The position numbers and the translations under genes were made by a program. DNA of 64,000 bases. Source: Mytilus californianus. Lineage: Eukaryota > Mollusca > Bivalvia > Mytilida > Mytilidae. The stretch is from contig NW_026262690.1 in NCBI RefSeq assembly GCF_021869535.1, positions 89,139,995-89,203,994 on the forward strand. Direction: 5' to 3'. Every line of letters begins with the position of its first letter. Positions within the stretch are counted from its first letter, which is position 1. The notes beneath the pieces are model-generated. The model did no database searches. It was not told the DNA's origin and was given only the letters and a program-made list of their open reading frames with translations. Below are positions 45,438 through 57,355 of this stretch, in pieces.

Positions 45438-46175
45438 GTTTAACTTTTCCATACATTTTTGGCAATATATAACATTGTGAAAGAAATTACAACATCAGTA
45501 TATTTGAGCAATATCAAATTTGAAGAGCGGTAATAGTTCTTTCCAGTACTTAAATATAAAATAAAAACCCATTATAAATTTCGTGCGTTTTAATTAGACC
45601 TTCAATTCAACTCAGGTTTTTTAAAGATCAAATTTATTCTTTATATTTTCTAAACAATACTGAAATAACTATGTGTATTTTCAATAATTTTTTTGTGTTT
45701 GGCGATGTAATCGCATGAATCGTATACCATTTGGAGCAGGAAAATTCATTTGGACATAATCGACGATGGTACATTTCATTCCATTATGTTATTTGGCGCA
45801 TTGGATCAAAGAAAATGGTTACCATAGAGGTATAATTTTCTGATTAGCATATCGTTCAGGTGTCTAAAGTAGTAAAATGATTCTCAAGTCACTCCAAGGA
45901 AGAAAGCAGCACTGAATAAAATTAATTGGTTCCCCTATTGCTAAGAAGAATTTTGATAGCTTGGTAAAGTATTGAGGAAAGTGAAGAAGGCTTTGAGAGG
46001 TCGTACAAATATATATATAAAAAAAGCGACACAAGGAATATCCTGGTGGAGTTTTTATTCCCCGAGGGTATCACCAGCCCAGTAGTCAGCACTTGTGTAT
46101 TGACATGAATTATCATTGATATGGTCATAATTATAAATTAACTGTTTACACAACTTTGAATTTTTTTTATAAATA

Positions 46176-46385
46176 CGAAGGCTTTTCTACCTCAGGAATA
46201 GATTACCTTAGCTGTATTTGGCAAAACTTTTAGGAATTTTTGGTCCTCAATGCTCTTCAACTTCGTACTTTATTTGGCCTTTTTAACTATTTTTTATTCG
46301 ATCGTCACTGACGATTGTTTTGTAGACGAAACGCGCGTCTGGCGCAAATACAAAATTTCAATCCTGGTATCTATGAAGAGTTTAT
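46176..46385 (+). repeat. Hammerhead-bearing repeat R4, copy B
   Basis: Counterpart of 29395-29615, with a longer AT run before the ribozyme. Confidence 0.75.
46302..46345 (+). ncRNA. Hammerhead ribozyme, stem II damaged
   Basis: CTGACGA (46308-46314), GAAA (46328-46331), short stem III and GTC (46337-46339) are unchanged, and stem I keeps 5 of 6 pairs. Stem II reads ttg/gac instead of gtc/gac and can hold only one pair, so activity should be reduced or lost. Confidence 0.7.
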
Positions 46386-47098
46386 TTGGGCCATATTTCT
46401 AATTACATAAAACCATCTTCTCAATTTCAACTTTTCTTTTCATCATTAATGTTTTGGCACAATTTAATTTTCATTCAAAATGATTTTTTTAAATCTTTCA
46501 AATTTAAAATCTATTAAGTTCCATTATGTCATGTTTTTCTACGACGTAACAATACCAAAAGTATTCTTTATATTTTATTAAATATTATCTTACCATTTTA
46601 AAAAATTATGAATGAATTTATTTATTGTGTGTAATTCATTTAAGAAATTATTCATGGAAACCCTGGCCATATGTAAATGTCCAACAAATCTATGGCTTCT
46701 ATGAATTATTTCGATTCTAATAGGACAAATAGGGTAACTTAAAAATTGAACCGAAGGTAAGATCGCCGTGAGTATGTCTGTTCTATTTTACCACTGTAAG
46801 ATAAAAGCTACAAATTTCAAATAAATCTAAGTCGTTCATGAATTATTTCTTAAAAAACCACTAGACAAAATGTGTTCAATTCTCATAATTCTTAACTCAA
46901 ACATTTTGTTTCGTTGGCTACTATTAACTGTCAAATCCACAGTTGACATGTCGTAACTAAGGAGTGAGCCGCCATGTTGACTTGCTGTAATCCACAAATG
47001 TGCGAAAAATGCAATAGAATAGAAAATGAAACAACACCTACCTCAAAAATCCATTTTAATGCGATATTATCCGAACTTAGGGCGTATATGTAACGGAA

Positions 47099-49636
47099 CA
47101 GTTGGAAAGCAAGTCCTTGGAAACGTCAGTTGTCGTCAAGCTCTATCAGCAACAATAGCAGGGGGAATTAATTAGGTGGCGCTACAGTCGTCCGTGACGT
47201 CAAAAAGTCCGCCAAATCAATCGGCTAAAAGATTGACGTTTAAAGTATTTATTTCAACTTGTCATGCTTTTATTATAATTGAATTTTAGAATTTGTAGGT
47301 TTTGCGACCAATATAGTTTCAATACGTCATACAAACATTATCAAAAATAGCTTGTTATTGCTATTTCTTTATCCTGTCCGTTCTTAAAAATTTCAGCCAT
47401 CTTTTTTGTTCGCCAAACACATCGATTTTTCATAACTTGACGTTTGCGTATCCAAATACGGAAAAGAACGGTAATAATCTTAAATGAAACCGGGTAAACT
47501 TTTTCAAATTTCTACACAATTTTGAAGCCATCATTTTTTACTATTATACATCAATTTTGGTGACCACCAGTCATGTCAATTTGTACCTGGTTTTGGCTGC
47601 GTTTCTACTTCAAAACAGTAAAGTTCAACTCCTTTTCATTGTACCTGTTTCCAAAGTATTCTAAAATACTGATTTTATTTTATATATGAATGAAATTGTG
47701 ATTAAAAATAGTTGTTTTTCACAGTTCCAGACGATACCTCCATTTTAAAGTAATTAAAACCCTTTTTGATCCCCTACACAAATTGACGGTGACATTGTTT
47801 TCTTTTTCAACAAACGTCATATAACGTTTACAAAATATGTGTTAGGGTCATGTGCATGGTGAAAATTTACACATTGGACAAGTGAAACGACAAACAAAGT
47901 TATGGCGTTTGAAACTATAGGTCTAAGAAAATTTCATTTATACTGGAAGCAAATATGACAAATTAATGATGGCCTATGGATAAACAAAAGCACAAAAATA
48001 GCAATAGAAAATGCATTGCAAAGAAAACCTCCGGAGGAAAAACATATGAAAAAACTTTAAAAAGGAAATGAAGGTCAGTTAATTATATTTATAATTTATA
48101 AGTTAAAAACCTTGCTTATTAATTATCTCTTTACTAAGTAAGCTGCATTAATAAGAGCAAACACTAGCTTTTCAAGTCAAACAAGAAATTAATTCATAGA
48201 GATGTGTTCTTACAAAATTGAATTTTAATATTCAAATGGCAAATTCTTGTCAAATTTAATCATCATTGATCATTATTAAAGTAAAATGCACAAAATTTGT
48301 CTTACTAACTTCCATTTCTGAGATTATTATCCAATTATTCAGGTAAAATATACAGTACTTTGTTTATAAATATGTAAAGCAGCAGATACAGCAACCTGAA
48401 GAGAAGAAGCCCCATTTTTTTTTAAAAGTTTACTTTCATAATCTATAAAATACCCTGAGAAATTGGACAAGTGCTACTGTGCTAGCTAATCTAAAAGTTG
48501 AATTTTACAATAATAATGATTTTAAAATTCAAAATTATGTCACTTTCACCAGGGACTTTCTATACTCAGTTAGTATAGACTGTCCCTGCTTTCACTTATA
48601 ATTTTAAGCATTATTTTTTTACAGAATTTTTGTTATTTTTTTTGTAAACTTTTCCTTTTTCTGTATGATATTTTCTAGGCAGTACTGTACTGTTCAACTA
48701 AGAAACATAGGCTGGAGTTAAAAGGCTTTTTTACTTTGAAGAAATTAAATTGTGACTCTTGGTCCCACTTTATTAAAATATAAAATATCTAAATGGTCAG
48801 TAGATCTACTATTTTTTTTTCAGAAAGATTATTTAAATTGTATACAGTATGTTTTATTGCATTAAACATTGTTAGAAGTAGTTAAAAGAAAATCAATTAG
48901 GAGTGATTCCATATCCTATTATAAAAATTACAAACTGAAAGTAAATTTCATCAGGCCCAAAGCTGCATATCAACTCAGCTAGGTTTCTAGATCTTATTTT
49001 TACCAATTTTTTGTCTTTTAATTTTTACCTGTAATCCTTCTCTGAAAAGTAGGGAAGTATCTCTTCTTAATATTATAATAACATAGTTGTTAATCGACTT
49101 TCTTTTATTTTCTTCTTGATTTTTGTAAAATAAACTCCTTTTTATTCATTTTGGTGGGTTTTTATTTTTGACTGGTGATATCAAGGGAGATAACCACTTG
49201 CACAAATCGGCAAAAAAACCACCGCTTCGTGTTGAACATAACTTGACGTTTGCGTATCCAAAACTGTATTGCCTAGATATTCATATCGAGTGTTTGTCTT
49301 AATGAGATGCTTTATTAAATTTAAATTCAGCCCATCATTTTTAGTTTACTCGAAAATATTTAGATTTTTCTATCAGGAGCCTTGACAATTTTCACACAAA
49401 CTTCAAGTTTGAAGATAAAATAAAGAATAAAGGACTTTGAGTTGATTTGTAAGTTTTGACGAGTCAAAACTATGTATATTCAAGATTATTTTGATCAATA
49501 AGTTTTTACCATGACAGTGGTATTTTAGTGAGTAAAAGTGAGGTTTGTCTCATCCGTAGTTTTACTGAATTTTCACGGTCACGTGACTCTATTGTTGCTG
49601 ATAGACGGGGTCAAACCGTGACCTGCTTTCCAACTG
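47099..49636. mobile_element. Long TIR element, family member 2
   Basis: 2538 bp bounded by 'cagttggaaagca' and 'tgctttccaactg', with 'gaa' at 47096-47098 and 49637-49639. A subterminal word 'ctatcagcaacaatag' at 47145-47160 is repeated inverted near 49590-49605. No open frame over 60 codons is present, so it is non-autonomous. A direct repeat 'aacttgacgtttgcgtatccaa' (trimmed: 'cttgacgtttgcgtatcc') occurs at about 47436 and 49240. Confidence 0.72.
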
Positions 49637-49639
49637 GAA

Positions 49640-50579
49640 AACCTTCAGCTTGAGAGTTTTCATTCGAATGACGTCATGTTTTGACATGACGTTAATGCGC
49701 CAAGATCATTCATGAAATTTCGCGGAATTTTATTTTATTATGATTTTATACATTTTTAAACTATTGTGCATTAATTCTTTTTGTTATGCATTAGAATAGG
49801 AATAACGGTTCTGTAGTTTCTTTTTCAATTTCAATTTCAATTTGAACACAACGAAATCAACATAGTGTTTGCACATAGGTTATGATACATGTGGATTTAC
49901 GTGGGAGGAAAATAGTAACAGTCATCAATGTACTTCTCTGAGTCTGCGCTAAGTATAGATATATCGAGAATGTTGTTTACAAAGCGAAAGAAGCACGTCA
50001 TATTAGACTTGCATTTGAATATCGATACAGTATTTGAAACGTGTGTGTGTCAATCGAGCATTTGACGACTGCAACGTTTACTTTTAAAATGCGCACAATA
50101 ATATCATTCTTAAATTTATGGTTAAGATGAGTACAAAATTTGTAAAAATAAATCAAAAATCAAATATAAACTAGAGTCTCCTGAAAAAAAAGTGATGTAA
50201 AACGGTACTTATGTTACAATTATTATTAACCAATAAAATACCGAGTATTATGTACACACAACGAACAACTCATGACGAGTTATCGACAAACAGGTAGATG
50301 TTGAACAGGGTTTAAATATCAAAGATCTAAAAGGTATAAGAAAAAATCTATTGACCGGAATATTCTACCGAAATGCACGCCAACACACGTGTACAGACAC
50401 TGGTATTGAATTCCTTGACCTTCTATGTAGTGGATTTCTGTGATATTACGTAGATTGTTTTCCTTATGTTCTAATAATATGTGGTTTCTTTGTTATGTTA
50501 CAAAACTCAAAGGGTAAACTGGTGTATTGAAATATGAGCATGCTTTGGTCTTTTTTCAAACATGTAGTAAACTTTTGCT
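49640..50579. other. Non-coding, nothing recognised
   Basis: Unique AT-rich sequence with 'gaatgacgtcatgttttgac' (a CRE-like palindrome tgacgtca at about 49669-49676) but no gene context. Confidence 0.35.
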
Positions 50580-50690
50580 GAAGTGGGATGTTTAAATTCG
50601 CAGCCACTGACAGTCAGAAAAGGGATGTAAAATCTGATGCCTTGTGTCGAGAGAGAGAGTGTTTCAGTCACTCACATTTAGATTGACGTT
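50580..50690 (+). repeat. R3 core fragment
   Basis: 'attcgcagccactgacagtc' then 'gatgccttgtgtcgagagag', a degraded form of the 61950-62060 block. Confidence 0.55.
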
Positions 50691-50764
50691 ACGCACGGTA
50701 TTGCATCGCAAGACGTAGCATGTATAATTGACAATAGTGACGCCATATACGTTGACGTTTTCTT

Positions 50765-51165
50765 ATCAAAACCGAATTTGCGTTTGGAAAATTGATCAAA
50801 TATTGAGGAGTAACTACATGACCATTGTTTATCAAATAAATACCATAAGATGAAGAAATGTTTAAAGTTTTATTGTTTGGCCAATAATTTCGGAAGGATC
50901 GTTCATATTTTCTGATGAGGTGAACACAAATGCAAATTTTTACAATTTTATTTTGGTTAGAATGCATGGCAACCTTTTAAAAAATATTTTCTTTGTGTTC
51001 ACCTCGTCAGAAAATAAAAATGAGCCTAAGTAATATTATGTCCAAATAAACAATAAAAATTTTAAAAAATTCTACAACTTATGGTATTTATTTCATAAAA
51101 ATCGGGCATGTAATTACTTGGCAATAATTTTTCTAAAATATCGATTTTAGTTGAAATGATTTTTT
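50765..51165. repeat. 400-bp foldback element
   Basis: Arms of about 170 bp (50765-50935 and 50990-51165) are imperfect reverse complements, e.g. 'aaataaataccataag' with 'cttatggtatttatttc', and 'tttctgatgaggtgaacaca' with 'tgtgttcacctcgtcagaaa'. The loop is about 55 bp. The 92-codon minus frame at 50689-50967 lies over one arm and is not convincing. Confidence 0.85.
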
Positions 51166-51614
51166 GAGGTTGAACTCGCTTTTGTCCAATATCTGTATTT
51201 GTTTGTCTTAGTTTTCAGACCATTCACAAGACTCTTTCTCTGTCTTTTAACGTTTATGTTTTTATTTACTATTTACAAATAAGTAGTTATATTTATAATT
51301 GTTGAAAGTTTTCTTTCAATGTTACCTTATCAGTTCATGTAGTTATTGATTGAGTAATACATAATTCAACTGTAGTCAAACGAAAATACTTACGACATTT
51401 ATATAAATTAACATCTCGGAAGATGTCCCTTGAAAAGCTCAAGACACTTACATGTAAACCGTTGCTCCTCGATCCTAATCTATAAGGGTATTTTTATTGT
51501 ATGTAACTATAAGTCTCGTCTTCAGACCAAAGATCTGTTATACGAGTCATGAATAAAAAAGAATATTCTTATCTACAGGTAAGAGAAAGAAAAAATCATT
51601 TACATGTATTTGAT

Positions 51615-52292
51615 TTTATCGCTCTGTGGAAATAGATTCAATTGTGTCTAAATGTAGTTCCTCGGGGATGGATATCACATCAACTTCACTGCATGTGTGT
51701 AGAACTGTAACAGTATGACAAATTGCACTAACTTGTATAAAAATGGCATTATCCGAACACGATCGTAATATATTCCTTTGATCACGGTTGCCCTTGATTG
51801 AAAAGTGCATCCACACGAATCCGTAATTTCTTTTTCAATTGTAAATGGCTCAACAGTCACTTTTTGCAAATCGTATTCATAATCTGGATCATCTGCGAGC
51901 ACCGCTTTAACGTTTTTTTTTTAAATTAGGTCATCACTACATGTATCAGAGTCGGTACTGTTATCTTCTTTAGCATCGTTAATTGGTTTTGAACATATCG
52001 TTGTCGTTTTTCGGGACTGTCCAATATAAGGAACATTTTTAGTCTTTTGACATCACCAATGATGCATTTTTCACATTCATAACAAGATAAGTCTCTGGTT
52101 GTAAGTTCACAAACACCGTCCTCTGTTAATATTTGATGCATTTGTCTATTTTCGGCGATAGATTTTAAGTTTTTAGCATAGCTCTCGGAATAGATTGCAT
52201 ATACCGGAAAATACGACTTTGTAACGTTTACTTTTCGGCTATTGAAGAATTTTTCCGCAAATGTAAAAAAATCGTTCGCATGTTGTATATGT
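51615..52292 (-). pseudogene. Decayed Cys-rich ORF, transposon-associated type
   Basis: From 52292 the minus frame reads HANDFFTFAEKFFNSRKV, YFPVYAIYSESYAKNLKS, then MHQILTEDGVCELTTRDLSC and YECEKC, and runs to a stop near 51926 with a likely frameshift after the Cys cluster. The next segment (ADDPDYEYDLQKVTVEPF, then CGCTF) runs in the 51902-51675 frame, and a third frame ends EELHLDTIESISTER at 51616. The L-S-C-x2-C-x2-C cluster with upstream Phe/Tyr-rich helix recalls uncharacterised proteins spread by DNA transposons in animals (memory only). At least two frame breaks. I cannot name it. Confidence 0.5.
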
Positions 52293-53388
52293 GTTTACGC
52301 GCAGGACAGCATAATCCGCTTGATGTTTCAGGATTCCCCCGGCTGCTGACCTTTTGCATGAGATGTTACATAGGTTATTCAAAGCTAATTAGGAATTACT
52401 TATTCGGACTCTGCAACAAAGCTTACGTCTGCCATACAGTTTCTACTTTTGTACTGACTTGAACAGCCATCTGTAAATTTGTGCATGACTGTGATGTATT
52501 GAATTCAGGTAGTCGGAGATTAACTTTTGACAATGAAGTGTGAAATATCTTTCATGTTGAAAATCCGGACTAATGACAAAGAACTGTCCATACACAATAG
52601 CCGGGGAGAAAACTGTACTATCGAAACCATCTAGTTCCAAAATTGCAAGTCTATTCAAAATAGTAACATGTATCAAACCTCGGTTTTTTGGAAATATGCC
52701 GAATGAATTTCAGTACGGTCGGAACATCTATAATTTTCCGAGTAATCGTGCAAACATACGGCGTGTCCGAGTGGAAGATTTTGAATTATTATTTTTGTAT
52801 TTGTGTGTTTTGCCAATTAGCTCTCATCTGGTGTGCTGGAAAATTTTCCAAGAGTTTGAGGAAGTATTTAAAAAGTGAGTCTGGCTTTGTGACTTGTTTC
52901 ACAAACTGAATTTTACTTATTGTTTTCCCGCCTTGAATATTGCTTTTGACATATTCATATTTTTACCAGGTAACATCTTTAACGTTCGGAGATTGGTCCA
53001 TTTCTTCATCTAAAAACTGTAACTTTGAAAGACCACGATTTGACAATTACGAGTAAGAAAGTCATGTGTGGGGTTCGCTTTATTGCACAGTGTTTTATTT
53101 GAAATCTTGTTACTATTTTAAAACATCAGCAAATTTTTCTTGATCGTTCTCTGGATGAAGGTAAGGAATTGTTTCTCTAAGCTCCATACATTTTTCTACA
53201 CTATTTTAGCCTCTACGTGCATGCGATAACAACTTTCTACGAGTATAGTTTTATTATGATTTTGTCATGGGAATGACTATTCCAGAGTTCTGTGATTTTA
53301 AAGAACGAATCAAGCCGTTAAAGTTTTAATAATGGTTTATTTGACGTATCTTACAAATTGATTATTTGTAATACATTAAAGCGTAACA
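52293..53388. other. Non-coding or unrecognised
   Basis: The 77-codon minus frame 52443-52676 (LAILELDGFDSTVFSPAIV) and the overlapping plus frames 52573-52909 are mutually exclusive and none has a known motif. The minus frame could be an upstream piece of the decayed ORF to its left. Confidence 0.35.
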
Positions 53389-53705
53389 AGTTTACGGGAG
53401 TGAATGATGGTGTCTTAAATATTATTAGTTACCTAATAAACTGAATGTTTATATTCTGGTTTGCTCTAATAGTTTTTCCTGGTTGTATCGTCTGCTACCG
53501 GTGCGGAACTCCCGGTCACCGGGATCGGAGTACTTATATTAAACCCTAAAATGTCCCGGCCGGGCCTAGGAAGTGGACCGGCGAATCCCTAATAAAAATG
53601 GCTGCGCCCATAGGATATTATACAAATACAATAAAGATTAATAAATATGCATAGAATAGTATTATATAAATAAAGAAGACATCTAGCGAAAGCGACCACC
53701 ATTAC
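53389..53705 (-). repeat. 3' LTR of minus element
   Basis: Left limit set by 'tttacgggagtgaatga', similar to the LTR end of the copy A element. Contains GC-rich 'cggtcaccgggatcgg' and, on the minus strand, an early 'ttatttatataat' TATA-like run. Sequence outside the ends differs from the copy A LTR, so the two are subfamilies. Confidence 0.75.
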
Positions 53706-54204
53706 ACTCCCCTCCCCTTAAGACCTAATGTGTTCAGTAATACATTAGTCACAATGTCTGAAAAATATACAGCATATAATATACACAATATACACAATGT
53801 AATAAAACAACAACAAGGAATTATCATTCACCTATCCTATCTTTTTAGTATAATTCATTACTAAAAAAAATTAACTTTCTCTTTTTTTTTTTTGAAATGT
53901 TCAAAGGAAATTTTGGATCAAAAGGAAAAATAAATTCTTAAATACTCAATTCAATATATATATAGATTTTAAGTATTTTTTCAGATAATCACCCACAAAA
54001 ACCTTAAAGTAAACTCATGGCAATATCATTCAAATAAATAGCAATTGAAAATAACTTCACAAATTAATTGTTACAATGTTCAAATTGATTAAGGTAAATG
54101 TTCACAAAGTCACTGACGTTCGATAAATGTACTTTACAACATCACGGATGAATGGACAGTCACTTAGAAAATGAATACGGTTACTGTTCGGTAGGAAATA
54201 AATA

Positions 54205-55347
54205 CTATTCTCTCCACTTATTCTCTTTCAGTTCTCGTTTAAGTTTCCTGTTCCCGGCCTCCAAGTCGCGGCGTAACTTCCTCTCTTGCTCGAACCTTGT
54301 TCCTTCTTTCCTTACTTCTTCCAATTTTTGTTTTACGGCCTCTCTTTGTCTCGAAAATTGGTCAATACTGAGGCACAGCCATCTGATATAACCTTCCAAT
54401 TACTCTTTTGCTTCTGGAATTGGCGGCAGAACAATTGGTTGCATTTCCAAACTTGTTGTTTGTCAAGATCCATATATAGTAGTGGTGGCAGCAATACCGA
54501 AAGAAGTGTTACAATCTACTAGTCTGATAACTGAGGGGGTAGAAGGACCCTTTTCCGGGTGACGGTAGTCTTGAAGACTTATAATGTGGCTAGAAGATGA
54601 AGATTTACTACTGGATGGATTCTTGGACCAACAGATGTATTCATTGTGGCAGCAATCAGAGATGGAAAATATGGAATAGAAGAAGCGGACGAAGACAAAG
54701 CAGAAGATGTTGGTATGTAAGTCGCGGCATTTGATAAAGAGTTGATGGTGGACTGGATAGCCTGAGCAGGTGGACAAGAGGTACCGGGAGTTTCGTAATT
54801 TGTATTTGTCTCGTGTACATTTACACCTGTCAACCGATTATGTTGACTATTTTGTGAATTTCTCATTTGCTCACTTGTATTTTGAGATTGGAAACTTGCG
54901 TTTCTAGTTTCAGGGAAATGAGGTACATGTTGATGAGGAGTTATATGATTTCGATAAATACTTTCACAAGGACCACGATCTATATTTTCAGTGTGATAAT
55001 GATTTGAAGTGTCGTTTTGACATTCATAATTGACTGGGCTATTTTTAAATTCAAATCTATTTCTAAGGACTATATTGTCCCCTTGCCCATTAGGAATCAC
55101 GTGTTCCCTCTCTACCCCAGGAATTGGCTGATTTCCCCTGCAAAGAGGCATCTGTTTATCACTCTTTATCAAATGTGTACCGAGGGATCATATATTCCCT
55201 GTTGTACTGGTTTGAACCATGTGTATTAAAGGTATGATCCTTAAATTTAGTGTTCCTTTGTTGAAATTGTGACCCCTGAGTTATTTGGCTGTTTTCGTAA
55301 TTTCCCCCTTTATCTGGCCTCTCAAATTCTGTTTTGAGTGCGAGCAC
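54205..55347 (-). pseudogene. Coiled-coil LTR-element protein, broken
   Basis: Pieces in order on the minus strand: FERPDKGGNYENSQ (55347-55159), NQPIPGVEREHVIPNG to SIPYFPSLIAATMNTS (55172-54579), SSSKSSSSSHIISLQDY and NTSFGIAATTT (54777-54463), and the C-terminal coiled coil QREAVKQKLEEVRKEGTRF / ERKLRRDLEAGNRKLKREL (54399-54205). Each has a counterpart in the 17906-18853 protein (SLISSVLAATC, SSSKISLSEYHK, NTSFGYSATAF, RLETLRKEGSK). This copy has a longer Asn/Gln-rich N-terminal part. At least three frame breaks. Function unknown; a Gag-like role is inferred from position. Confidence 0.7.
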
Positions 55348-55480
55348 CTGTTACAGTCCGATTATTTGTTCCGTTTGTACAAGTTTGTTCGTTGTAATTC
55401 CGAGCGTTAGACAAGTTTGTCTGACTTTGATCCATTAATCTATTGTTTAAATTTATTCAAACTGGTTCTAAATTAGGTGA

Positions 55481-55687
55481 TTATTCCCTAATTCCCTTTC
55501 TTTGAGTGGAACTTTTATCCCTAATGTGATCAAATTGTAGCGTATCACCGGTCACGTGATCTTTTACGTTAACGTCATACCGCCAACCGAAAGTGTTTTC
55601 ACGTTGCAAAGGACGTGTTTGTTCTGTTAATTCAAAAACTGTATCGTTAAAATTTCCTTGGCTATCAACCGACTGTTCGTTTAGCAA
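55481..55687 (-). pseudogene. N-terminal remnant of LTR-element protein
   Basis: 68 codons (NEQSVDSQGNFNDTVFELTE ...) between the deleted primer site and the main coding remnant. Probably the beginning of the same protein, missing from the shorter copy A element. Confidence 0.4.
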
Positions 55688-55730
55688 CTCAAAGTTGCCA
55701 TTTTCCTGACCACGGCTGTTGTTATTAAAT

Positions 55731-55868
55731 GGAAGTGGACCGGCGAATCCCTAATAAAAATGGCTGCGCCCATAGGAAATTATACAAATACAATAAAGAT
55801 TAATGAATATGCATAGAATAGTATAATATAAATAAAGAAGATTTCTAGCGAAATCGACCACCATTACA
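55731..55868 (-). repeat. Partial 5' LTR of minus element
   Basis: Near-identical to 53569-53705 and ends at 'accaccattaca'. Truncated inside at 55730. Confidence 0.88.
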
Positions 55869-57035
55869 CTTGAATTATGAAAGAGTTATTATAACGGCAT
55901 CCTAAATGTTGATTAACTTGCCTTATAACACACAAAGAAGGGTTCCTCTGCTGAATATTTCGTTGAGGAATTGCTTCAAAATTCAGCCAACGCAAAAAAA
56001 AAAAAAAAATACCAGGTATGACGTCACAATATACATCGAACAGGAAGCTGATGTACAATTTCGCGGATTTAAAGTGCAAAAACAGAACATAGAAAAATGC
56101 CTTTTATTCAACCTGAAAATGTTACGCCGGACAAGCAATTGTTAACGTAAATGTGGGATTTAAGTGATCAATAAAATAAATGTATTGCACGGAAATTAAA
56201 AGAATTAAGTTAAAATTAAAAAAAAACATGTCAAGGCCTTTCTGTAGATATATGCATGTTGGTGGATTTTTTTTGTATATAGGCGAATTGTTGCTGTTCG
56301 AAAACCATATAGTAACGCAATGTTCATCCGAACGCAATACCGTGCGTAACGTCAATCCTTTTAAAAACTCTTTGGATGGCCAATAGCCAGCCTTTTGCTA
56401 TGCTAAATATCTGGCCTATCCAAGGTACCCTCATTTCTATTGGCATTCAAAATTTCCCGCTTCATTCTGGTCGACCTCCTACTGCAGGACCTACCTTTTG
56501 TATCATTTGTTAACTTGTTCGCCATGAACGTGCATGAAATATTTGTCATTGGACGTAAAACAAACCACTATCAATTTCATGTTACGAAACAACTTTATTA
56601 TATTATGTAGTTGCTTTATTATATTTTGTAGTTACTTGGCTATATTATGTGGATAATGTATCTTAAAAGTAGTTACTTTATTAAATTATGTAGTTACCTT
56701 TTTATGTTGTATGCTTTCATTATTGCGTTATTTGGTTCCTTTATCATATTAAATTGTTATTATATTATAATTTGTACGGTTTTTGTGTAAGCTGTCCTGT
56801 ACATTTTTCATTATATTATGTAATTATCGGTAATTTTTAAAGCGCAAGTAAGGATTGGAAACTATAAGTGACCTGCGTAACTGTCTGCATCCTCGAAGCG
56901 CATTATGAAAGAAATACTTCTATCAATCCGAAGTAACTAATGTTAGATGAACCCTTTCAAAAATTTAGGTTATATATATCTTCCGTTTCATGCTAAATTT
57001 AAAGAATGTATATTTTGAGATTATCTAAATAAAAT
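55869..57035. other. Non-coding with repeat tail
   Basis: Contains the R3 tail at 56517-56575 ('gtgcatgaaatatttgtcat') and, from 56600 to 56760, several degenerate copies of 'tatattatgtagttac'. The short frames on both strands at 55864-56386 are not supported. Confidence 0.45.
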
Positions 57036-57355
57036 TGAGAATGGAAATGGGGAATGTGTCAAAGAGATAACAACCCGACCAAAGAGCAGAAAACGGCCGA
57101 AGGCCACCAATGGGTCTTCAAGACAGCGAGAAAGTCCAGCACCTGCAGGCGGGCTTCAGCTGGCCCCTAAACAAATATGTGTACTATTTCAATGAAAATG
57201 GACGTCACAATGAACTCCAAACCATATAAATGAACTAAAACTAAAAAACATACAAGACTAACAAAGGCCAGAGGCTCCTGACTTGGGACAGGCGCAAAAA
57301 TGCGGCGGGGTTTAACATGTTTTGTGAGATCTCAACCCTCCCCCTATACCTCTAG
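57036..57355 (-). repeat. Mussel repeat R1, inverted
   Basis: 'gagaatggaaatggggaatg' to 'tccccctatacctctagcc', core 'cctgacttgggacagg' at 57277-57292; complement of 37951-38275. Confidence 0.88.

Larger units (their letters stand above)
33545..46940 (+). repeat. Segmental duplication, copy B
   Basis: Direct-orientation partner of 3601-30145 (blocks listed there). It lacks copy A's 6694-14384 and most of its mobile elements. Its own additions are R6 (35275-35480), the TIR element 37019-40144, the PLE fragment 40613-41034 and an insert at 45013-45437. Confidence 0.85.
53389..55868 (-). mobile_element. Decayed relative of the 17.4-kb LTR element
   Basis: Minus orientation. 3' LTR at about 53389-53705, starting TGTAATGGTGGT as in the copy A element; purine tract (complement of 'ctcccctcccctta') at 53706-53719; hairpin at 53725-53748; coding remnants 54205-55687; partial 5' LTR 55731-55868, which repeats 53569-53705. 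The rest of the 5' LTR and the primer site are deleted at 55730. No protease or RT is present. Confidence 0.85.

Noticed and set aside
49669..49676. CRE-like tgacgtca as a promoter element
   Set aside because: An 8-base palindrome is expected by chance at this scale and there is no nearby gene.
53389..55868. Intact LTR element
   Set aside because: The 5' LTR is truncated at 55730, the primer site is gone and the coding frame is broken at least three times.
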